Source: Isochrysis galbana
Lineage: Eukaryota > Haptophyta > Isochrysidales > Isochrysidaceae
Reading direction: 5' to 3'
DNA length: 64,000 nucleotides
Assembly: GCA_018136815.1 (NCBI GenBank)
Contig: CM030931.1
Location: 6,592,399-6,656,398 of the forward strand
Shown: in pieces, positions 21,401 through 31,669 of the stretch
Layout: each line of letters starts with the position of its first letter
Position numbering within the stretch: position 1 is the first letter of the stretch
Position numbers and translations under genes: made by a program
The notes under the pieces: generated by a model
The model's input: only the letters and a program-made list of their open reading frames with translations
What the model was told of the DNA's origin: nothing
Database searches by the model: none

Positions 21401-21600
21401 CGTGGACTCGAGGAGAGGACGCGCTGGGGTGCGCGGGGTCGGTGCATGCACTGGGGGGAGGACAAATATCGAGGGGAGGGGGCAGTGCCCCCACCCCCCG
21501 GTATCACTCGGACACCTGGCCCGTCAGGCATGGCGGGATTCCGGGACGGAAAAGTTATGTCCAATTAGCTAGTGGCTAGTGGGGTTGGCTAGGATATAAA
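21400..21600 (+). repeat. Dispersed element C, copy 1
   Basis: About 200 bp running from GTGGACTCGAGGAGAGGACG through GGACAAATATCGAGGGGAG and a G/C hairpin to GTTGGCTAGGATATAAAA. Two more copies lie inverted at 21770-21965 and 29700-29910. Copies 1 and 2 form a long hairpin with a 170-bp loop. Confidence 0.8.
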
Positions 21601-21769
21601 ATTGATTGATTATTATTATCCTCCCATCATGTTCATGTCCTCAGGAGATGGAATGCAGTTTTGATTGCCCTCTTTGAGACCTTCAGTGATGCCTTAGCTT
21701 CGTTCAGAGGTCCAAGAGTCCGTTTTGCTGCTTACCGTCTCCAGATCCAGATAAATAATAAATAATGTT

Positions 21770-21965
21770 ATATCCTAGCCAACCCCACTAACTAGCCACT
21801 AGCTAATTGGACATAACGTTTCAGTCCCGGAATCCCGCCATGCCTGACGAGCCAGGTGTCCGAGTGATATCGGGGGGTGGGGGCACTGCCCCCTCCCCTC
21901 GATATTTGTCCTCCCCCCAGTGCACGCACCGACCCCGCGCACCCCAGCACGTCCTCTCGCACCTT
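21770..21965 (-). repeat. Dispersed element C, copy 2 (inverted)
   Basis: It is the near-exact complement of 21400-21600. The loop between them (21601-21769) includes a TTGATTGCCCTCTTTGAGAC block also found at 13125-13150. Confidence 0.8.
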
Positions 21966-21969
21966 TAAC

Positions 21970-22570
21970 GTTAACCTCTCGATCAAGGTGCCTCTTCTCC
22001 GCTCATACACATTCACATGCCGCCCCTTCAACCGAAAGCCAGCAGGGCATCAATCACCCTGGGAAGGTCTTCGAGCCGAAAGCCAAAGCGCACATACACA
22101 TCGCGGGCCTGCACGCCCTCACCCGCGCCCGCCTGCGCGGCCTCCTACTGCAGTCTTGCCACGGACAGACGCTCTGGCCCAATGCTCGAGCGCATGGACC
22201 GCGAGAGAACCTCCGCTGCGAGCGCGAGGAGGATGCGCTCAGAGCGCCGGCCCTCCGCAGCATCGTAGTCCTCGCCACGCCAGCGCCTCCTGCACTTCAA
22301 GTGGGCCAGCATCATGGCCAGCTCCGCGTCCTCCAGCTCCTGTGCCGTGAAGGGGCGCGTCGGCATCGCACCCCTGCGTACTGCCGCAGACCGCTCTACC
22401 GCGGTTGAGAAGACCGCTATTGAGAGGGAAACGCGGTTTTCTCCTTTTGCAAGAGGGCCGCAATAGAGCCTCAACAGCGCCCCGACACTGTTGGGGCGGG
22501 GGGCTGTTGGGGCCCCATTGCGGCCTGCAAAAACCCTCTTTTACCAATGTCAGAATTTTGGCAACGAGGG
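21970..22570. other. Unassigned; weak minus-strand frame and a fold-back
   Basis: A minus frame ending at 22145 (MPTRPFTAQELEDAELAMML, then a basic/acidic helix-like run) looks more protein-like than its neighbours, but it has no match I recognise and no clear splice partner. At 22440-22545 the arms GGCCGCAAT and ATTGCGGCC enclose G/C-runs and would fold into a hairpin. Confidence 0.3.
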
Positions 22571-22758
22571 GTACCAACCCTAGATGGGAAATACGGTGCA
22601 AGGGCCTGCAAATACAGCCAAATACATATATATTTGGCCTCCGGCCAAATACATTCGAGGCCTACAACCCAGGCCACCCTTCAAATACAGCCAAATACAT
22701 ATGTATTTGGTCTCTGGCCAAATACGGTAAATACGTATTTCCCATCTAGGGTACCAAC
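22571..22758. mobile_element. hAT-like MITE D, copy 1, with 8-bp target duplication
   Basis: The element proper is 22579-22750 (172 bp). Its 17-bp terminal inverted repeat, CCTAGATGGGAAATACG, is exact at both ends, and the flanking duplication GTACCAAC (22571-22578, 22751-22758) is perfect. Inside, the word CCAAATAC is iterated six times in both directions. It lies 61 bp upstream of the next start codon. A second copy is at 31938-32148. Confidence 0.9.
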
Positions 22759-22811
22759 AAGATACTCGAGTTGGTGGTGGGAGTACTTTATGTACTACGT
22801 GGTAAAAAGCT

Positions 22812-24179
22812 ATGGCAATTCGCGCTGATGCAGTCGTGATCGGTGCTGGTGTCGTCGGGCTTGCGACGGCACGTGCTCTGGCCAAGCGTGGACGCGAGGT
22901 CCTTGTGCTGGAAGCTCAAGGTCGCATCGGATCCATCACGTCTAGCCGTAACAGCGAGGTCGTACACGCTGGGATTTATTACCCCACAGGCTCTCTGAAG
23001 GCAAAAGCGTGTGTGGCTGGCCGTCGCATGCTGCAGGCGTACTGTCATGACCGGAACGTTCCTTTCCACCAGTTGGGGAAATTAATTGTCGCTACGACCA
23101 AAGCTGAGCTTCGTGGTATGGCTCGGTTGCAACGCCAAGCGGTGCTCAATGGACTCACCTCTCCCCAGGAGGCTCTCAGATATCTGCAACCAGAGGAAGC
23201 ACGAAAGCTCGAGCCAGAAGTCAGCTGTGTTGCTGCACTTCTATCCCCGTCGACATCAATCGTCGATTCACACATGCTGATGCTGGCCTTGCAAGCTGAC
23301 ATCGAGGCCAATGGCGGAAGTATAGCCTTCCACAGTTTTGTGACAGGTGGGCACATTGCGGCAGACAAGGCGAGCTCTTCAGAGAGCCACATCAGACTGA
23401 ACGTCTTGGTAGAGGACGAGGTCCATTCGAGTGTGAACTTGCCGAGCACGCAACAGAATGGATCGTACATCCAGCAGAGACATTCATCCACCATCGAAGT
23501 GGACGTCGAATGCAAAATTCTTATCAATTGTGCTGGCTTAGCAGCACCTTCACTTGCGGCATCAATTGATGGAATACCTAGCGAGTCCATTCCAGCTCAT
23601 TTCTTCGCCAAGGGCAACTATTTTGCTCTAATGTGCGTTCACCATTGCACCAGTATAGGTTAAGCTCCGGCTCTACTCAGCATGCCTGTCTCGCCGAGGA
23701 CTAGCTGAGACAACCTTCCGATATGCTCCTTTCTCAGGTGTCAATCGCCCTTTTCGCACTTGGTCTACCCTTTGCCACAACCCGGAGGGCTTGGCGTGCA
23801 CGCAACGATTGATTTCAGCGGGCGATGCAGATTTGGGCCTGATGTGCAATGGGTGCAGTCTGTCGAGGGAGGTCCAAATGCGCCTCTGGATTGCGACAGA
23901 TTCGACTACGATGTTGATCCAGCACGTGCTGAGACCTTTTATGCTGCCGTTCGGCGCTATTGGCCTGCATTGCCCGAAGGAGCCCTTGTGCCGGACTACG
24001 CTGGCATCAGACCAAAGCTTGGCAGACCTGAGAATCCGAGCATGGACTTCGTTTTCAGCGGGCCTCCGCACCATGGCGTGGGCGGGCTTATCAACATGTT
24101 TGGCATTGAATCGCCCGGGCTTACATCTTGTCTGTATCTCGGAGAGTGTGCAGCACAAATGTCCTTGGGTTGTTCGTAG
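22812..24179 (+). CDS. L2HGDH: L-2-hydroxyglutarate dehydrogenase
   Basis: Two exons, 22812-23632 and 23738-24179, with a 105-bp intron (GTGCGT...TTCTCAG, phase 2), give 420 residues. This FAD enzyme oxidises L-2-hydroxyglutarate to 2-oxoglutarate, a metabolite-repair step usually in mitochondria. The N-terminus has the FAD-binding [16 protein letters not shown], then [16 protein letters not shown], in which the family's RNS-x-VVHaG block is intact. The exon junction restores [20 protein letters not shown], followed by [15 protein letters not shown]. The C-terminus carries [17 protein letters not shown]. No targeting leader precedes the dehydrogenase, so a missed 5' exon or cytosolic location is possible. 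MITE D ends 53 bp before the flanking duplication and start region, placing it in the promoter or 5' UTR. Confidence 0.92.
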
Positions 24180-24364
24180 GTGAATCGCCGGGATAGCCTA
24201 GTTGTTTTGTGACTGGCTAGTGTATCATCAGTGTTGAGCTGGGGTAGACACAGAGAGACATCCTTTTGGCGTTCTCGCTGCGCACGCAACCTGAAATAAG
24301 CCCTCCCACTGCTCGCTGTAGACTGAATCACTGATCACTGTTGGCTATTCCCGCCCGGCATCTG

Positions 24365-24640
24365 ATAGCAATCAATTAATTTTTTTAATAATCTCGCCGC
24401 ACACACGGCCGTGGACCCTCTGCTTTCTTCTCACGCAGCAAAAACTTTCTATACCCCCACTCCCCCGGCTCTTACCCTCCCGCCATCAGGCGACTCCCCC
24501 CGTGCACTACTAGGGGGATAGGGGTGAAGGGCTTCGATATGGTCCGGTGCCCCCCCCCCTCCCCCCCGGTGATCTTCCCCCCTCCCTCCTGTGTTTCCGA
24601 GTGGGCGGCGGCCTCGGTCCCGACTTATCCTGTAAACAGG
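24365..24640 (-). repeat. SINE-like element A, partial copy (3' part)
   Basis: It matches copy A1 (3400-3665) in the same orientation, including CGCCATCAGGCGACTCCCCC, the GATATGGTCCGGTG block and CTTATCCTGTAAACAGGCGC. Similarity ends just after the hairpin at about 24640, so the 5' two-thirds are missing. Confidence 0.75.
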
Positions 24641-24711
24641 CGCGCCGACGAGCTTTTCGCGAGAAAGTCGGGCTCGAGGTCCACGCCTTCCAGCGCGTTG
24701 AGGTGCGCCAC

Positions 24712-24750
24712 GAAGAAGGTGCAACCTGAGGTCTTGGTCTTGTTTTTTTC
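24712..24750 (-). repeat. GGTGCAACCTGAGGTYTKGTT motif, locus 1
   Basis: GGTGCAACCTGAGGTCTTGG followed by a T-run. The same short block next to a T-run appears at 25395, 32895, 34505 (inverse), 55913 and 56190. Confidence 0.5.
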
Positions 24751-25164
24751 TCACCCCGGCCCTCTCATTTTAGTATAAAAGTATAGGATCAACCACACTT
24801 CCGAGGGTGGAGCGATAATGTTTTGCCGAAGTCAGTTCCCTTTTTTTACCGGTATGTAGTAGATATCGAATTCGAATATGCCTAAGCCGGTATCATGTGA
24901 GATTGATATGAAAAATAACTTCTTGAATGAACTTGTTAATAAGGCACTGATGCCATGTGCGTCAAAGAGTATACACTGGCAATAAGAAGTGCAGGTAATT
25001 CAAGCTCATTGTCGGCTGATATGTACACAATTGCGAATATGAAAGACGATAAAGCTTACTCACTCGTGCAACACTGAGATTGGCGACAGAAATACTAACA
25101 CAATCCACTCAAGACTGAAAGAACAGCCTACAACCACGAGCGTGGAGCGCTTTCTCGCGGCTGT

Positions 25165-25425
25165 AAACCCCAGGTTCAGTGAAGCGGGCGCTCGTGGCTT
25201 TGGTGGAGCGGGCGCTCGTGGCCTTGGTGGAGCGGGCGCTCGTGGCGCTTAGCCGCCCCTTGCCTGAGCGCCTCTCGAATCGACGATGAAGGCGCCTCAA
25301 CTTGCAACTTGGACGATCGTCCCGCCCTTGTTGAAGAATGCAACCATGCTCACTGCCCTTGCTGAAGAATGCAGCCATGCCCGCTCAAGTTGAAGAATGC
25401 AACTCGAGGTTCCAATTTTTTGTCT
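25165..25425. repeat. 24-bp tandem repeat and TTGAAGAATGC units
   Basis: GCGGGCGCTCGTGGCTTTGG plus TGGA repeats three times at 25184-25250. Immediately after come three degenerate units containing GAAGAATGCA (25332-25403), the last running into CAACTCGAGGTTCC and a T-run (the GGTGCAACC-type motif). Confidence 0.7.
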
Positions 25426-25429
25426 TAAC

Positions 25430-26400
25430 CACCCCGTCGATACCTTATCCTTATCTAAATGATATTTAGTATATGAGTATATGTTGATGATGCAAGAATC
25501 TTAATATGTTCAATTTGAAGAATTATTTCATTGATATGTTCATTCTTCGCTTGATTGAAGTAGGTTTAGATCAATTAACCTTATCACCATACCACATAGC
25601 TTTGAGAAGCAGAACGACAAATATACTAAGTACTAAGACCTCTTCGTGAGAAATCATTTTGATATACGTCTTAGAAAAAAAGAGCCGCTCACCAGGGTTA
25701 AATCGGGACGTGCGATGACGATTGAGATCGGTCGCGCTACCCCCCCTCCCCCCCTCCCCCCTCCCTCCGCGGGGGAACTCCATATGACTGTGCCACCAAG
25801 CGCCTCCAACCGGCTCGGGTAGAGGTGGGGGAGAGTGGATTAAAAAAAAACTCTTGTTCATCCGGCGGCCCACATTTTTTTATCGTCGGACCGGGGGAAG
25901 AATTCCCCTCGTCCCTCTCCCCGCTCTAATCCGGATCCGAGGCAGAGCGATGGCGACCGACCCACCTGACAGGCCGACCTTCGCCGCGCTCCAGCGAGAG
26001 CACGGCGGTGGTCAGCCCCCCCTTGTCGATGGTGTTCGGACTAACTGGTCCGGGTACACCGGTCGGCGGTCTCACCGGCGTTTCATGCCACCGCACTCGG
26101 CCGATTTCTGCTTCACCTGCCCACGGCTAGCGCGGCGCACGGTTCATCCGGGGAGCCCGGGATGGGCTCATCGGGAGAACGGGGAGGGCATATGACGGGC
26201 ATGTGAAGGGGACGGGAGAGTGGCACGGAATGCGAACCGGAGGAACGGTGGACGTAGAAAAGGGTGCGGCGAGCGGATGCCGCTTACTTGGGACTCGTAG
26301 TGACTCGTAGACTCAAAAGGATGACTCGGAAGACTCGGGGCTTGGGGGTTGGGGGTACTCAGGGGGCTGCAGGTCACCAACAGGCGATACAACGACGAAC
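25430..26400. other. AT-richer spacer, no gene supported
   Basis: Noticeably lower GC from 24850 to 25700. A + frame at 25854-26195 has no recognisable motif. Confidence 0.45.
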
Positions 26401-26404
26401 AACA

Positions 26405-26770
26405 CGTCGCCAGACAACCTGAACAAGTTCACATCTCAACAAGTTAACCTCTCAACATGTTGACCTCTCAACAAGTTGACCTCTCAACATGTTGACCCCT
26501 CAACCCTCAACAAGTTGACCTCTCAACATGTTGACCCCTCAACAAGTTGACCTTTCAACATGTTGACCTTTCAACATGTTAGACTTTAACCACTGAACAA
26601 GTTGGCTCCACTCACCGAACAAGTTGGTTCCCGCCTGAACAAGTCGTGAACAAGTTGGTTCCACCCTCAACAAGTTAATTCCAGGTAAAAATAAAACTCA
26701 ACTCCTTCGATTTTCGAGACGAAAATCGGCGAACCCGAACTTGAGCCCAGGGGGAATCCGAATCAACTCG
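26405..26770. repeat. Iterated AACAAGTTG/AACATGTTG array with A-rich core
   Basis: About sixteen near-palindromic words, CAACAAGTTG alternating with CAACATGTTG, spaced by GACCTCT-like linkers from 26420 to 26670. Then comes GTAAAAATAAAACTCAACTC and the hairpin CGATTTTCGAGACGAAAATCG-like block at 26708-26729. The last part matches the inverse of 56350-56430 and of 43290-43360. Confidence 0.8.
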
Positions 26771-26869
26771 CCTGGAGCGACCACGACGAACCTAGAAGAC
26801 GGTAGATAACGAGGAAGGCTCGTACTCAGGCCGAAACATTCTTGCCCAAAGAGCCTGGATACAACACAG

Positions 26870-27255
26870 CTGCAGGCTTGTCGCAGGCGCGCCATTGCGC
26901 GTGCCTGCATGAGAGGGGAGAGAGAGCGCGGAGAAGGGGGTGGGCGGAGCGAGGGCTCCGCTCACCGGAAAATATGTAAGTCCCGCACCTGTTTACAGGA
27001 GAAGTCGGGAATGAGGACGCCGCCAGACCGGTAGGCATAGGAGGAAGAGGGGAACGGATCACCGGGGGGGGGGGCGCGGGCCACCGACCATATCTAAGCC
27101 CTTTTCCCCTATCCCCCTAGTAGTGCACGGAGGAGTCGCCTGACGATGGCGGGGGGGAATGGGCCGGGAGAGAGGGGGTGTAGAAAATTTTGCTGCGTGA
27201 GTAGAAAGTAGAGGGTCCACGGCCGCGTGTGCGATGAGACTATTAAGAAGTTAAG
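26870..27255 (+). repeat. SINE-like element A, partial copy
   Basis: It holds the hairpin region (GTAAGTCCCGCACCTGTTTA), the GACCATATCTAAGCCC block, CGCCTGACGATGGCG and the 3' end GTGCGATGAGACTATTAAG, in the same orientation as A2 and A3. The 5' third, including the palindromic head, is missing. Confidence 0.75.
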
Positions 27256-27479
27256 TTAAATCTACCATAAACACCCTTATCTCCATACATACGCTCACCG
27301 ACGAGAATTTCGTTGTAGTGTCGAAAAGTCGCAAGGCACCGCCGTAAGCCGTAAGAACGACCACAAGATTCATCGTTGTAACAGCACCGTAAGATTAAGG
27401 TATGAACAGAGACAGAGTACGAGGTGACTGCCAGCGAAATGGCAATGGGACAGGCACCCTGACTGCTTACGGGGGGGAA

Positions 27480-27830
27480 TAGCGCCTGGGGGCTGGGACA
27501 GCCCCCCGATAGCTATCGGCGCCCGTCGTTTTCCCCCAATAGCTATTGGCGCCCGTCGTTTCCCCCCAATAGCTATCGGGGGCCGCCTTTCGCCCCCGGT
27601 AGCTATTGGGGGCCGACCTTAAACCTTAAAACGCGATAGCTCCCCGGGGGACGTAAAATCTCCCAATAGCCTATTGAATAATTCAATAGCTCTCGGGGGT
27701 GTTTCTCGGTCCCCCGATAGCTCTCGGTGGGGCTGTTGGCGATCGGGAGAAAATTTCCCCCCGATAGCTCTCGGGGGCCCCCGATAGCTCCTGGGGGGCG
27801 TTGGCTCCTGGGGGGTAACATAAATAACGA
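27480..27830. repeat. Palindromic GATAGCTATC array, copy 2
   Basis: About ten units of the type CCCCCGATAGCTATCGGGGG with AATAGCTATTGG variants. 27705-27780 is almost identical to 135-210. Confidence 0.85.
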
Positions 27831-28034
27831 ATGGTTGATGCTATCCGCTATCCCAAGTGGGAAATATATTGTACTCCTACAATACAATTTCGTCCCGGCC
27901 GGTCGGCCGGTTGGCCGGTTGAGGCCGGCCGGGTCAGCCATCACATTGCAATCATCCCCCTTCCGGTTGGGTCAATCTTGTAATGTTCTTTGACTCCAGA
28001 ATTCTCCTACTCTACTCGTACTCTACTCCTAGTG

Positions 28035-28465
28035 TTGTATGTGGTGTGCACTGGAGGGAGGCAAGGAGAGTTGAGAGAAAGAGGGACAGAGAGGGAAGAG
28101 AAGAGAGAGAAATCAGAGGAGAAAGGGAGACACCAGTAGGGTAGGCAGGGAGGGAAAGAGATGAAGAAGATGAGGATGATGATGGGGGAGAAGGTACGAA
28201 CGCACGCACGCGGGTGAGAGGGGTTTGGGAAGGCGGGGGCGGGGGGGGGGGGGGGGGAGGGGGGAGGGGAGAGAAGAATGGGACCGGGGTCGGCAGAAGA
28301 GGGAGTAGGGGGGTGGAGAGGGAGCGAAAGGGAGGAGAGAGAGAGAGAGAGAGGGAGAGTTGGAGGGAGGAGGAGGAGACAGGGGGATGATGAGGGAGGG
28401 AAAGGGGGGAGGGAGGGAAGGGAGGGACGGAACGTGAGAGGAAGAGAGTGAAAGCAGACAAAACC
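28035..28465. other. 430-bp homopurine tract
   Basis: Nearly all A and G on the + strand, with GAGAGA and GGGAGG runs and a G-run at 28238-28260. It lies upstream of the small secreted-protein frame but has the opposite strand bias from the tracts in front of other genes. Minus-strand frames through it are low complexity. Confidence 0.7.
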
Positions 28466-28524
28466 ATCGGGAAGGGAGGTGGTTCAGCCAAAGCCCACGG
28501 CGGCTGGCCTCCCGGCGCTCCGTG

Positions 28525-29001
28525 ATGAAGGCACACCTCTTTCTCATCATCCTTGCCGCCGTGCTGCAAACGAGGGCGTTATCCCTACCAGCTCGTGCAA
28601 ATCAACCCAGCCTCCTCGAGCGGGGCCGTCTTGCCTCGTCTCCCATCTGCCAGAGCCCACACTTTGCGACTGCCAAGTGTGTGACGCCTCATCGCGCCGC
28701 CTCTCCGCCGCACATCATCCTTGCTTCATCCCTTGTCCGAATCATTGTTCGTCTCATCACGCGCCTATCATCTGGATCACCTTCCACACCCTTGACGCGA
28801 GGCTCCTCTCATCGGGAGCGCGAAATAGAGCCATGTTTCATTGGCTCGGCACTTTGTGAGCGTGTTCATGATGTGGAGGCTGGCCACACTTTCTATCTGT
28901 GTGAGGCTCCGGCGGATGCCACAGGATATGTATCACGAAAAGTTGGTCGAGGCGGTCGCTGGATCTACTACACTACCTGTTCACACACTGCCTGTTCTTA
29001 G
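28525..29001 (+). CDS. Small predicted secreted or plastid-targeted protein, unknown
   Basis: A single-exon frame of 158 residues. It opens with a clear signal peptide, MKAHLFLIILAAVLQTRALS, followed by a Ser/Pro/His-rich middle with a hydrophobic patch (IILASSLVRIIVRLITRL). The C-terminus has five or six cysteines (CFIGSALCERVHDVEAGHTF, YLCEAP, YYTTCSHTACS) that could form disulfides. No family is recognised. The signal sequence and Cys spacing favour a real gene, but nothing else confirms it, and the middle could hide an unrecognised intron. Confidence 0.42.
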   Translation: MKAHLFLIILAAVLQTRALSLPARANQPSLLERGRLASSPICQSPHFATAKCVTPHRAASPPHIILASSLVRIIVRLITRLSSGSPSTPLTRGSSHREREIEPCFIGSALCERVHDVEAGHTFYLCEAPADATGYVSRKVGRGGRWIYYTTCSHTACS

Positions 29002-29699
29002 CGAACTTTGACCAGGGGAAGCCGATGCTATCAGTGGAAGGCATCTACTTCATCAGTGGAGGGCGTCTACTTCTAAATTGATCGGATGCACTCCCCTCAC
29101 GTCCTGGGTACTGTGGAGGACGACAACGACGAGGAGGCCATAAGGATGCCTGGATGAAAGGGTGCAAGAGCTTTCGTCGTCGAGCTGAGCACTCAGGGCT
29201 TGCAGTCGTATAACAACTTGCAACGTGGGTTGGTGATTCATATTCGCATAAGCTCGCGTTTTCAACATCAACGTGCACCGGTCGGGCTGTGCTTTGATAC
29301 CAATGACCCACCAATGGCCTACACTGGTCTGTGAGCTGTAGAATTGTAGTAGTAGCGTAAATTAGAATTAGAATGGCACATCATGTCCTACTCTGAGCTT
29401 GCCGAGATGTCTATGACCGTGAGAGCTCGAGCTATCATTAAGGCTCTTGTGCACGTTGACTTGCTGCTCCTGATTGCCGGTTGTTGGGCTTGGTAAATCT
29501 TGTTCGTGATTGAATTGGTGGCCGACGACTGCCTTCTTCGATTTCTATGCGGTTGCGGTTGTGACTCGATGCGTACGTGGTACTTGGCTGAGAGTTATGC
29601 TGACGGCTCCCAAGAAGATGAGCACCCCCCCAAGTGCCAAGTGCTCAGGTTCGGAATTTTAAAAGATTTTTGGCGCCGATCTCCCCTTAGAAATAACAA
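29002..29699. other. Intergenic, no gene seen
   Basis: No frame with recognisable motifs and no match to other repeats in the window. Confidence 0.45.
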
Positions 29700-29912
29700 T
29701 TATTGTTATATCCTAGCCAACCCCACTAGCTGATTGGACACAACTTTTCCGTCCCGGAATCCCACCATGCCTGGCGAGCCAGGTGTCCGAGTGATACCAG
29801 GGGGAGGGGGCGCTGCCCCCTCCCCTCGATATTTGTCCTCCCGCGCCCCCGTGCACGCACCGACCCTGCGCACCTCAGCACGCCCTCTCCTCGAGGCCAC
29901 GCTGGAGGGAAA
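29700..29912 (-). repeat. Dispersed element C, copy 3
   Basis: GTTATATCCTAGCCAACCCC through CGCCCTCTCCTCGAGGCC, closely matching 21770-21965. It abuts the LINE fragment that follows. Confidence 0.8.
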
Positions 29913-29914
29913 CC

Positions 29915-30425
29915 CCTTTCGGGTAAAAACAACTTCCGGAGATACAAATGGCAAATGGCTAAAAGGAAACGAACACGCGACTATCCTAGGAGTCCCGCTG
30001 GGGCGGGGCCACAAGCCAAAAAATCCTTCTGGCGAAAACTAAAAACTGGCCGACAAAATAGAGCCAAAAGAGCCATAGCGTACGCGCCAATAACAAACAC
30101 ATTGTCTATACATGGGAGAACGAAAGTAGCGAACTTTCTTTTATATACTCCATCCCTAGATACTGGCTACAAACGCTAGCGGCCGCCCAAGATCCTTCCA
30201 CGCGTCCGTGGCAAAAGAACGGTAGACCGAATTCTTTGGACAAACGCCCGAACTGGGAAAACGCTAAAATGGATTAAGTACCCCGACATCCCTCTACAAG
30301 ACGAATCGGAGGATAAGCCCCAACTGGGACTTGGCCTCCTCGACTGGGACAACCACACGAAAGCCCTACAAGCGAAATGGATTCTGAACTATCTCGACGC
30401 GAGACAGGCGCAACGGAAGCAGGTC
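29915..30425 (+). pseudogene. LINE fragment, second copy
   Basis: It corresponds to 14265-14760 of the other copy: KWLKGNEHATILGVPLGRG, FWRKL, SIHGRTKVANFLLY, TGKTLKWIKYPDIPL, LGLGLLDWDNHTKALQAKWI and NYLDARQAQRKQ, spread over at least three frames by small indels. It ends abruptly at about 30425. Confidence 0.8.
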
Positions 30426-30689
30426 TCCGGCCCCGTCTGCAACCCCTAGATTTCCGAAGCCCCGCCCGCGATTTGTCTCAACATTCTTAATCATCTCCAG
30501 GCCCACACGCAACCACAACCACTCTACCCCATCCACAACGCACTTGAAATGTCACACTCACACAATGCAGCACTAGCACTAGCAGCTACGTTTGGCAGCC
30601 GATACGACGGAACGATTTACTGACATAGGGTACCTTCGAGGGCATCATTCGCGTTGGCGGCATGCGCACGTTGTTTCTGCATAATGGTC

Positions 30690-31669
30690 TCAAGCCTGAG
30701 GTTCGTTGGCACCAGAAGGAGACGTGGCAGGCCTAGAGACATCTGGAGCACCAGGCGGAAGTCCTTGCACTCCAGTGCTGCCAAAGCCACCTCCACCACG
30801 AGCTGTGTCATCGAGCTCAGTGACCTCTTGGACATCAGGGGTGTAGATGCGCTCGAGGATGAGCTGGGCGACGCGGTCACCACGCTCCACTGAAAATGGT
30901 TGGGAGCGATTGCAGCAATAGTCAGTGTTGTCTATACTACCATTTAATGCCCTTGCCAAGTGTTTTGGAACGCCACATGCACCGCATGTCGCAGATGGTC
31001 GCGTCAACGGCATTGCGCGATGGTGGCATGGGCTTCAGAGCGCACCCTTGAAATCCTCGTCGGCGTGGTTGAATAGAATCACGCCGACATTACCACGATA
31101 ATCTGCGTCGATGACACCGGCGCCCGTGTCGATGAAGTTCTTCCATGCAAGTCCCGAACGGGGTGCTGAAAAGGCAAAGCAAGCATGGAGTCAGCAACAA
31201 CTAGAACCAACATGTATCTATTGACGTATTCTCCAACAAGGACGAAGCGGGATAAGTGGCACACCGATACGTCCGTAGCAGCCCTCGGGGACGATGATGG
31301 CTAGATCCGTTTTGACGAGGCCTTTGCCGCGGGCTGGGATGACGCACGGATGGGCAGCGGAAAGGTCGTAGCCTGCAGCGAGCGAGGTGCCACGCATCGG
31401 GAGCTTGGCGAACTCGGACAGCCTGAGGTCGAGAAACAAGATTGTGAGCGCAAGCTTGGGCGCGACAACACCTTGAGCCCTGAAGCAGAGGCCAGATGGC
31501 GTACCTCTTCACGATGAGCTGGCCAGAAGGCTCTGCACGCTGCATCTTTGAAGGCGGCTGATCAATACCTGCGCGCCAAGCGGAGGGATGGGGTTCAAGC
31601 ATGGATCTAGAGCCCCCGTCCGAGGTGGAGAGCACACTCACCGATCGTAGAGGTCGCAAGCGCCGCCAT
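30690..31669 (-). CDS. DUT: dUTP diphosphatase (trimeric dUTPase)
   Basis: Five exons (31669-31642, 31568-31505, 31422-31265, 31165-31046, 30889-30690) sum to exactly 190 codons. Introns are 73, 82, 99 and 156 bp, with donors GTGAGT, GTACGC, GTGTGC and GTGCGC. All five motifs are present: [19 protein letters not shown] (restored across intron 3), [15 protein letters not shown] with the catalytic Asp, GDRVAQLI (restored across intron 4) and GGGGFGSTG. The enzyme cleaves dUTP to dUMP and pyrophosphate and keeps uracil out of DNA. The C-terminus extends 27 residues past motif 5 (Pro/Ser-rich), which is unusual but harmless to the fold. The start MAALATST has no obvious organelle leader. An upstream in-frame extension without ATG exists and was left out. 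Confidence 0.93.

Noticed and set aside
25854..26195. A 113-codon + frame
   Set aside because: No domain, leader or conserved copy, and the composition equals the surrounding spacer.
26405..26690. CRISPR-like array of short repeats
   Set aside because: Units are 9-10 bp palindromes with short, similar spacers, in a eukaryotic context without cas genes.
28012..28569. A 185-codon minus frame
   Set aside because: It is the complement of the homopurine tract, giving Ser/Pro/Leu runs.
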